Assembly (NCBI GenBank): GCA_019114345.1
Contig: DXFS01000099.1
Span: 1 to 34,931 of the forward strand
Length of the DNA: 34,931 nucleotides
From: Candidatus Agathobaculum pullistercoris
Lineage (GTDB): Bacteria; Bacillota; Clostridia; Oscillospirales; Butyricicoccaceae
Reading direction: 5' to 3'
A model generated the notes under the pieces. That model did not search any database and had not been told where the DNA came from. It was given only the letters and a program-made list of their open reading frames with translations. Position numbers and translations under genes: made by a program. This document shows positions 29,691-34,931 of the stretch, piece by piece. Each line of letters opens with the position of its first letter. Position 1 is the stretch's first letter.

Positions 29691-31110
29691 CCCTGCGATC
29701 CGCCGCGGCGCCCGTCTGGAGCTGGCGCGCCGGGAGTTCTGGGAATACTGCAAGCTGATGGCGCCGGATTTCTATCGTGAAGACCGGCCGTACCTGAAAG
29801 AGCTGTGCAGCCGTTTGCAGGCGTTCTGCGAGAGTGACCGTAAGGTCATGGTGATCAACATGCCGCCGCGTCACGGCAAGAGCCGCACGGCGGTTTTGCT
29901 GTCCCAGTGGCTGTTCGGCCGCGATCCGAGCGAGCAGATCATGACAGGCAGCTACAACGAGACGTTATCCACAACCTTTGCCCGCTCAGTGCGGGACGGC
30001 ATTGCGGAAGAAAAGTTCGACCCGAACCGCACAGTGTTCTCGGACATCTTCCCGGATACCCGCATCAAGTACGGCGAGGCGGCCGCGGGCAAGTGGGCGC
30101 TTGAAGGGCAGTATGCCAGCTATCTGGCGACTTCCCCCGGCGGTACGGCGACCGGCTTCGGCGCGAGCATCCTGATCATCGACGACCTGATCAAAAAGGC
30201 CGAGGAAGCGTTCAACGAGAATATCCTCGAAAAACAGTGGCAGTGGTTCACGGATACCATGTTTTCGCGTACCGAGACCGGCTACAAGATCATTATCATC
30301 ATGACCCGCTGGGCGACGGGCGACCTTGCCGGCCGTGCGCTGCGTCACTGGCCGGATGCAGAGCACATCACGATGAAAGCCCTGCAGGACGATGGTACGA
30401 TGTTATGCGACGCCGTACTGACCCACGCGGACTATGACGAGAAGATACGCGCCATGTCCCCGGAGATCGCCTCCGCCAACTACCAGCAGGAGCCGATCGA
30501 CCTCAAGGGACGGCTGTACAGCCGGTTCAAAACCTACGATGACATTCCGCGGGATGCGCAGGGGCGGCCGCTGTTCACGGAGATCAGCAACTATACCGAC
30601 ACAGCGGACACCGGATCGGACTACCTGTGCTCGATCACCTACGGCGCGTACAACCACGAGGCGTATGTGCTGGACGTGTACTACACCAAGGCGCCTATGG
30701 AGGTCACGGAACCGGAAACAGCAAAGCGGCTGGTCGAGACCGGCTGTACCCATGCGCTGATCGAGAGCAACAACGGCGGCCGCGGGTTTGCTCGCAATGT
30801 CGGCCGCGAGCTGGACGCGCTGGGTTCCAACCGCTGCCGGATCGAGTGGTTCCACCAGAGCGAGAACAAGACGGCCCGCATCATGACAAATGCGACCTGG
30901 GTGCAGGACCATATCTACTTCCCGGTCAACTGGCGCGACCGCTGGCCGGAATACTTTGACGCGATGGTGAAATACCAGCGCGAGGGCAAAAACGCACACG
31001 ACGACGCGCCGGACGCCACAACGGGCGTTGCGGAGCAGATGACCGGGAAACGGCAGCCGGTTATCCCAAAGACCACGATGCCGGCGCAAAAATCTTATTG
31101 GAGGAGGTGA
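29683..31110 (+). CDS. Terminase large subunit
   Basis: A 475-residue packaging motor. The ATPase has a Walker A-like MPPRHGKS (60-67), a Walker B-like ILIIDD (163-168) and the coupling segment IIIIMTRWATGDLAG (about 204-218). The C-terminal RNase-H-like nuclease has DTADTGSDY (first Asp cluster), the ESNNGGRGFARNV segment and final HDDAPDATTGV. It drives DNA into the prohead and cuts it. Length is normal for this family. No frameshift is visible. Confidence 0.95.
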   Translation: MVDPAIRRGARLELARREFWEYCKLMAPDFYREDRPYLKELCSRLQAFCESDRKVMVINMPPRHGKSRTAVLLSQWLFGRDPSEQIMTGSYNETLSTTFARSVRDGIAEEKFDPNRTVFSDIFPDTRIKYGEAAAGKWALEGQYASYLATSPGGTATGFGASILIIDDLIKKAEEAFNENILEKQWQWFTDTMFSRTETGYKIIIIMTRWATGDLAGRALRHWPDAEHITMKALQDDGTMLCDAVLTHADYDEKIRAMSPEIASANYQQEPIDLKGRLYSRFKTYDDIPRDAQGRPLFTEISNYTDTADTGSDYLCSITYGAYNHEAYVLDVYYTKAPMEVTEPETAKRLVETGCTHALIESNNGGRGFARNVGRELDALGSNRCRIEWFHQSENKTARIMTNATWVQDHIYFPVNWRDRWPEYFDAMVKYQREGKNAHDDAPDATTGVAEQMTGKRQPVIPKTTMPAQKSYWRR

Positions 31111-31116
31111 CCGCGC

Positions 31117-32457
31117 TTGCGATACGAATACGGCCGTGTTGGCCAGTACCGGTATGCAGGTATGTTTTTCGAGGAATTCCTGCCCGAACTGCGCGGCACG
31201 CGCGGCGTCCAGACCTACTACCAGATGTCGGAGAACGACGACACAGTGGGCGCGATCCTGTTTGCGATCCAGATGCTGATACGGCAGGTGGATTTCACGA
31301 TCGAGCCGGGCGGCCCGTCTGAGACGGACAAGGCTGCGGCCGAGTTCGTGGACAGCTGCCTGTACGACATGGCAAACACATGGCAGGATACGCTGGCCGA
31401 GATCCTTTCGTTCCTCACCTATGGCTGGAGTTATCACGAGATCTGCTATAAGCGGCGGAACGGACACAAGCGCGACCCGGACTTCTCGAGCAAGTATGAC
31501 GACGGCCTGATCGGCTGGAGCAAGCTGCCGATCCGCGCGCAGGACACGCTGTTCCGCTGGGAGTACAAGCCGGGTACGGACGTGCTCACCGGCATGTCGC
31601 AGATGCCGCCGCCGGACTTCGGCGTGCTCACCATCCCGCTGGGAAAGGCGCTGCACTTCCGCACGACCAGTGTGAAGAACAACCCGGAAGGCCGGTCGAT
31701 CCTGCGCACAGCGTACCGGTCGTGGTATTTCAAGACCCGGATCCAGGAGATCGAGGGGATCGGTATCGAGCGCAACCTTGCAGGCTTCCCGGTGCTGTAT
31801 GCGCCGCCGGATCTTGCGATATGGGACGAACACGATAAAAAGGCGCAGGAAGCAATGGACTGGGCGCTGGATATCGTCACCGGTATCAAGCAGGACAGCA
31901 AAATGGGCATCGTCCTGCCGGGCGGGGAAAACGGCTGGAAGCTCGAACTGCTGACCGGCAACACCAGCAAAGCCGTGGACACAAACGCGATCATCGAGCG
32001 ATATGACAAGCGCATCGCCACGACCGTGCTTGCGGATTTTGTCATGCTCGGACAGCAGTCGGTCGGTTCGTTCGCGCTGGCATCGAACAAGACCAAGATA
32101 TTCGCACTTGCAGTCGGCACCTATCTCGATGTGATCTGCGACGTATTCAACAGCCAGGGCATTCCCCGGCTGATGGAACTCAACCGAAACGCGTTCGCCG
32201 GGATCACGGATTACCCGCGCATGGTACACGGCGACATCGAGGATAAGGACCTGTCCGTGCTGGGCGAGTTTTTGCAGCGGACATCGGCGGCGGGCATCCT
32301 CCAGCCGGACGAGCAGATCGAGGACTATGTGCGACGCGAGGCCGGGCTGCCCGAACGGCTGACGACTGAGAGCGGATCGGCGGATCTGTCCATTGACCGC
32401 CCGTCCAAAATAACTGAGACAGACCGGGGGGCGGTTTTGCCCGGTGATACAGAATGA
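31117..32457 (+). CDS. Phage portal protein (DUF935-like)
   Basis: A 446-residue portal protein, resembling the Mu gp29-like/DUF935 branch: VGAILFAIQMLIRQVDFTIEPG near the N-terminus, then a SFLTYGWSYHEICYKRR strand, and a conserved PEGRSILRTAYRSWYFK stem-type segment. It forms the dodecameric ring through which DNA passes. I used the TTG start at 31117 because GAGGAGGTGA (31101-31110) is 6 bases away and no better in-frame ATG or GTG exists. Its stop overlaps the next start by four bases. Confidence 0.9.
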   Translation: MRYEYGRVGQYRYAGMFFEEFLPELRGTRGVQTYYQMSENDDTVGAILFAIQMLIRQVDFTIEPGGPSETDKAAAEFVDSCLYDMANTWQDTLAEILSFLTYGWSYHEICYKRRNGHKRDPDFSSKYDDGLIGWSKLPIRAQDTLFRWEYKPGTDVLTGMSQMPPPDFGVLTIPLGKALHFRTTSVKNNPEGRSILRTAYRSWYFKTRIQEIEGIGIERNLAGFPVLYAPPDLAIWDEHDKKAQEAMDWALDIVTGIKQDSKMGIVLPGGENGWKLELLTGNTSKAVDTNAIIERYDKRIATTVLADFVMLGQQSVGSFALASNKTKIFALAVGTYLDVICDVFNSQGIPRLMELNRNAFAGITDYPRMVHGDIEDKDLSVLGEFLQRTSAAGILQPDEQIEDYVRREAGLPERLTTESGSADLSIDRPSKITETDRGAVLPGDTE

Positions 32458-33341
32458 ACACTTTGATCAGAAAAGCATTCCGCCGCAATGATGCGCTGAA
32501 AAAGCTGCGTTCCTTCCTGGATGCGAATGAGCCGGGGCTTGTCCGCGTGCTGTACCGCCTGTGGGACAGCCAGCAGAAGGATATCACCTACAGGGAGATA
32601 CGCGAGGCGATCCTGTCCGGCGGCCTGAGCGGTGAATACGCGGAGCAGTGGCGCGAGGAGTATACCGCATTCGTCATGGAATACCTGTACCCGGAATGGC
32701 TGAAGGCGATGAACGAATCGACGGCTGCATACAAGGCGCGGTTCAGCGGGTATGTGTTCGATCCCATGTCGGAGGGCGTAGCCGCATGGACGCGCAGCCG
32801 CGCGGCCGCGTTTGTAACCGAGGTGACGGATACGCAGATACAAGGCCTGCGGGCAGTGATCGAGCGGGCGACACAGCTCGGCGGGCTCGGCGTGGACGGG
32901 CTTTCCCAGGTGATCCGGCCGATGGTCGGCCTGACGCGGGATCAGACCCTCTCCAACATGCGATACTATGAGAATGCGATCGAATCGGGCATGAAAGAGG
33001 CAAAAGCGCGCGAGCAGGCAATCCAATACGCAGAAAGGCAGCACCGGTACCGGGCGTACAACATCGCCCGCACGGAACTGTCTTTTGCATATAATCAGGG
33101 ATCCTATCAGGGTGTCAAACAGGCGCAGGAACAGGGGTACATGACAAATCCGGTCAAGGTGTGGAGCACCGCGGATGACGAGCGTGTCTGTCCGGTCTGC
33201 GGCACGCTGGACGGCATGCGCCTTGGGATCGATGATGATTTCCCGTTCCGGACAAAGCTGCAGGAGCCTGGTATCCGGAGAGTGCCGCCGGCGCATCCGT
33301 CCTGCCGGTGCGCGGTGTATTACGAAGATGAGACCTGCTAA
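32454..33341 (+). CDS. Phage head morphogenesis protein (SPP1 gp7-like)
   Basis: A 295-residue minor head protein. The conserved C-terminal domain carries RTELSFAYNQGSYQG, then WSTADDERVCPVCGTLDG and PPAHPSCRCAV, the Cys/His set of this family. It acts in head assembly and DNA entry with the portal. It overlaps the portal gene by four bases (ATGA). The gene ends shortly after the CRC motif and looks complete; the IS110-type element starts soon after, so downstream head genes are separated from it. Confidence 0.93.
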   Translation: MNTLIRKAFRRNDALKKLRSFLDANEPGLVRVLYRLWDSQQKDITYREIREAILSGGLSGEYAEQWREEYTAFVMEYLYPEWLKAMNESTAAYKARFSGYVFDPMSEGVAAWTRSRAAAFVTEVTDTQIQGLRAVIERATQLGGLGVDGLSQVIRPMVGLTRDQTLSNMRYYENAIESGMKEAKAREQAIQYAERQHRYRAYNIARTELSFAYNQGSYQGVKQAQEQGYMTNPVKVWSTADDERVCPVCGTLDGMRLGIDDDFPFRTKLQEPGIRRVPPAHPSCRCAVYYEDETC

Positions 33342-33459
33342 GTATTGTCAAGAAGAAAAAGCAAACATTGTAAGTAGTTGAAAATCGGTGCACCTATTCA
33401 AGCCGCTTTGCATCTCAAAATGAAACGGCGGCCAGCCAACGCTATGCAACGCAATAAGA

Positions 33460-34668
33460 TCAGATCTGTTCTAATGTTTCCAGATAGGCTTTCACTGTGG
33501 CGTAGTAGATCCGCAGGAATTTATTCGCGGATGCCATCATGTAGACGCGGTAGGGTTTGCCTTCGGCTCGTTTTCTGTTCATGAACTGGTAAATTGGTTC
33601 ATTCGGCGGCGAGTTTTGCAAATAGACACTCATGACAAGGAATAGCGTCCGGCGTAGCGACGATGCACCTACCTTGCTCATGCTCTTGTGCCTACCGATC
33701 ACATCACCAGAGTCATTCGGCGGGGCATCAATACCGGCATAGGCAACGAGTGCTTTCTTGGAGTAAAAACGGCGAACATCCCCAATTTCAGCTATGAGCT
33801 GCGGCCCAAGAGTCGGGCCAACGCCAAACATGTCCATGACAACAGGATATTCCGGCAGCTGAGAGGACAGAGATTGCATCTCCTGTTTGAGCGCAGCAAG
33901 CGCAGCGGAAGTAGCGCTAAGCTGAGATACAGCCTGTTCCACAAGTAGCTTTGTGGTTTCAGATTTCGGCATGACACCAATATGTCCGCTGGCTTCATCG
34001 TAAATGGCGTGTGCTTTTTCTTCACTGAAGTTGTACCCATGCTTTCGGCACCACCGCCAGTACTTGTTCACGAATGACTTTATGGGGCGTTCAGAGACGC
34101 ATTCACAATGCCAAAACTCCGCTACGAAATCCACCCACTTCTCACTTCCATCTGCACGGGCAGGGCTGTTAAACAGACGATTTGCATTTGGAAAGGTCAT
34201 ATCCAACAAGGAAATCAGATTGTTCTTCAACACAGTCTGCACCTTGGAATACTGTCGGTACTGGCGATAGCAGTTCTTCAGCAACAGCCGAGTATTTTCC
34301 TCCGGGATATATCTCGGCAAGGTAAGCCAGCGATCAAGGCCATAGTTCGCCAGCTTTATAGCATCCTTCCGGTCGGTCTTGACACGCCTCAAATCATTGT
34401 TCCCGTAGCCATGCACCAGCTTTGCATTGACAACGGAAACATATAACCCTGCGTCGTGAAGCAGCTTTGCCACCGGCGCATGGTAGTTCCCTGTGGCCTC
34501 CATGACCACACGAGTCTCACCGTTCAGGCTTTTGAGCCGCCTTGCCAGCTCGCTCAGTTCACTGTCGGTGTGACGCACTTCAAAGGGTGAGATGACAACC
34601 TCTCCAAAGGGACGCATGACGGCAATCGTGCTCCTGCCTTTGGAGATGTCAATACCTACAGAGTTCAT
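33460..34668 (-). CDS. IS110-family transposase
   Basis: A 402-residue DEDD recombinase. N-terminal RuvC-like acidic residues: Asp7 (GIDISKG), Glu57 (VMEATGNYH), Asp99 and Asp102 (KTDRKDA). The C-terminal Transposase_20 domain shows FGVGPTLGPQLIAEIGD and the serine-containing KVGASSLRRTLF, where the catalytic serine lies. IS110 enzymes use a bridge RNA made from the element's non-coding end to choose target and donor DNA. GGGAGG is 7 bases before ATG 34668; the in-frame start at 34695 would add nine residues with no ribosome site. Intact, so it may still be active. Confidence 0.94.
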   Translation of the reverse strand: MNSVGIDISKGRSTIAVMRPFGEVVISPFEVRHTDSELSELARRLKSLNGETRVVMEATGNYHAPVAKLLHDAGLYVSVVNAKLVHGYGNNDLRRVKTDRKDAIKLANYGLDRWLTLPRYIPEENTRLLLKNCYRQYRQYSKVQTVLKNNLISLLDMTFPNANRLFNSPARADGSEKWVDFVAEFWHCECVSERPIKSFVNKYWRWCRKHGYNFSEEKAHAIYDEASGHIGVMPKSETTKLLVEQAVSQLSATSAALAALKQEMQSLSSQLPEYPVVMDMFGVGPTLGPQLIAEIGDVRRFYSKKALVAYAGIDAPPNDSGDVIGRHKSMSKVGASSLRRTLFLVMSVYLQNSPPNEPIYQFMNRKRAEGKPYRVYMMASANKFLRIYYATVKAYLETLEQI

Positions 34669-34780
34669 GTATCTGCCTCCCATACGAATTTGCAACCGGA
34701 ATCCATCTTTTTTCTCATTGCCGATTCAATCTATTGGGTGACGCGAACTCTATGGCTCAACCTGCTCAAATCGAACACTG

Positions 34781-34862
34781 CAATAAGAGGGATGGCTGAC
34801 AGTCTTATCAACGGACATCTAAGCCCAAGGAGGTGATGGTCAGCCAGTTGCTCCCCTTATTG
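34781..34862 (-). ncRNA. Candidate IS110 bridge RNA core
   Basis: Long imperfect hairpin upstream of the transposase gene. CAATAAG (34781-34787) pairs with CTTATTG (34856-34862), extended by GGG/CCC. After internal loops, GGCTGAC (34794-34800) pairs with GTCAGCC (34839-34845). A loop of 38 bases remains. Paired arms with large internal loops, in the non-coding end 5' of the transposase, is where IS110-type bridge RNAs lie. The fold is by eye. Confidence 0.5.
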
Positions 34863-34884
34863 TAGCTTAGGCATGAGACGGAAA

Positions 34885-34909
34885 GAAGCCCAGCCGGATG
34901 CTGGGCTTC
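34885..34909. terminator. Hairpin near the right edge (terminator-like)
   Basis: A perfect 10-bp stem GAAGCCCAGC/GCTGGGCTTC (34885-34894 with 34900-34909) with a 5-base loop. Leftward it is followed by TTTCCG and rightward by CAACCAAT. It could be the end of the IS or a terminator of flanking phage transcription. Confidence 0.45.
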
Positions 34910-34931
34910 CAACCAATAATTATTGTAATAG

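Larger units (their letters stand above)
8875..34931. mobile_element. Integrated prophage (left part; right end beyond the window)
   Basis: Gene order is that of a temperate Firmicute phage of siphovirus type: tyrosine integrase, divergent repressor/Cro switch, antirepressor, small early genes, recombination/replication genes, DNA methyltransferases, ArpU-like late regulator, terminase, portal, head protein. The left end abuts tRNA-Ser. Capsid, tail and lysis genes are not in the window. The IS110-family element at the right end is a secondary insertion. Confidence 0.93.
33342..34931. mobile_element. IS110-family insertion sequence (ends not defined)
   Basis: The region holds an IS110-family transposase on the minus strand, a 118-base non-coding 3' flank (33342-33459) and at least 263 bases of non-coding sequence upstream of the transposase. 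IS110 elements have no clear terminal inverted repeats, so the ends cannot be fixed; the left boundary is between 33342 and 33459, and the right boundary may be beyond the window. It sits between head genes of the prophage. Confidence 0.85.

Noticed and set aside
30403-32229. 608-codon open frame opposite terminase and portal genes
   Set aside because: Shadow frame crossing two well-supported phage genes.

Overview
The window looks like a piece of a high-GC member of the Clostridia (probably Oscillospirales, Butyricicoccus/Agathobaculum-like; this is inference from GC-rich codon use, Firmicute-type AGGAGG ribosome sites and gene content, not a database match). It has two parts: a short chromosomal arm (1-8874) and a long, incomplete prophage (about 8875 to the right edge) that sits next to a tRNA-Ser gene and carries an IS110-family insertion at its right end.

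Chromosomal arm. A heterodimeric ABC exporter (first subunit truncated by the window edge) ends at a strong terminator. After a roughly 670-base gap comes a complete branched-chain amino-acid/amide ABC importer operon: lipoprotein binding protein, two permeases, two ATPases (livJ-H-M-G-F order). It is followed by a small cytidylate-kinase-like P-loop protein and a tRNA-Ser(GGA).

Prophage. The integrase points leftward toward the tRNA, which is the likely attachment site. Next comes an AT-richer lysogeny module: two leftward XRE regulators, divergent promoters with repeated operator-like motifs, a small Cro-like protein and a KilAC-type antirepressor. No LexA-type peptidase domain is seen, so induction probably runs through the antirepressor. 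An unusual stretch follows with two copies of a divergent module, in which a leftward small gene and a rightward small gene are fired from a repeated spacer, with convergent 3' overlaps. The rightward early operon then encodes a Rad50/SbcC-like ATPase, an NGO0469-type replication protein, a WalJ-like metallo-beta-lactamase-fold hydrolase, a 'replication terminator' family protein, a DnaD-like initiator with iteron-like repeats inside its gene, a DUF4406-like protein, an SNF2-helicase/beta-class DNA methyltransferase fusion, a C5-cytosine methyltransferase with repeated target-recognition units, and a radical-SAM protein. A string of small, often cysteine-rich proteins follows, ending in an ArpU/RinA-like late regulator.

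Between the late regulator and the terminase lies about 540 bases without a protein gene. It folds on paper into at least six hairpins and ends in a tRNA(CAU) with initiator-type features. This is the most unusual element of the window and looks like a large structured phage RNA. The packaging/head module (terminase small and large subunits, portal, SPP1 gp7-like head protein) then begins, and is interrupted after 33341 by an IS110-family element whose upstream non-coding end has a long imperfect hairpin where a bridge RNA would be expected. The remaining head, tail and lysis genes and the right attachment site are outside the window.
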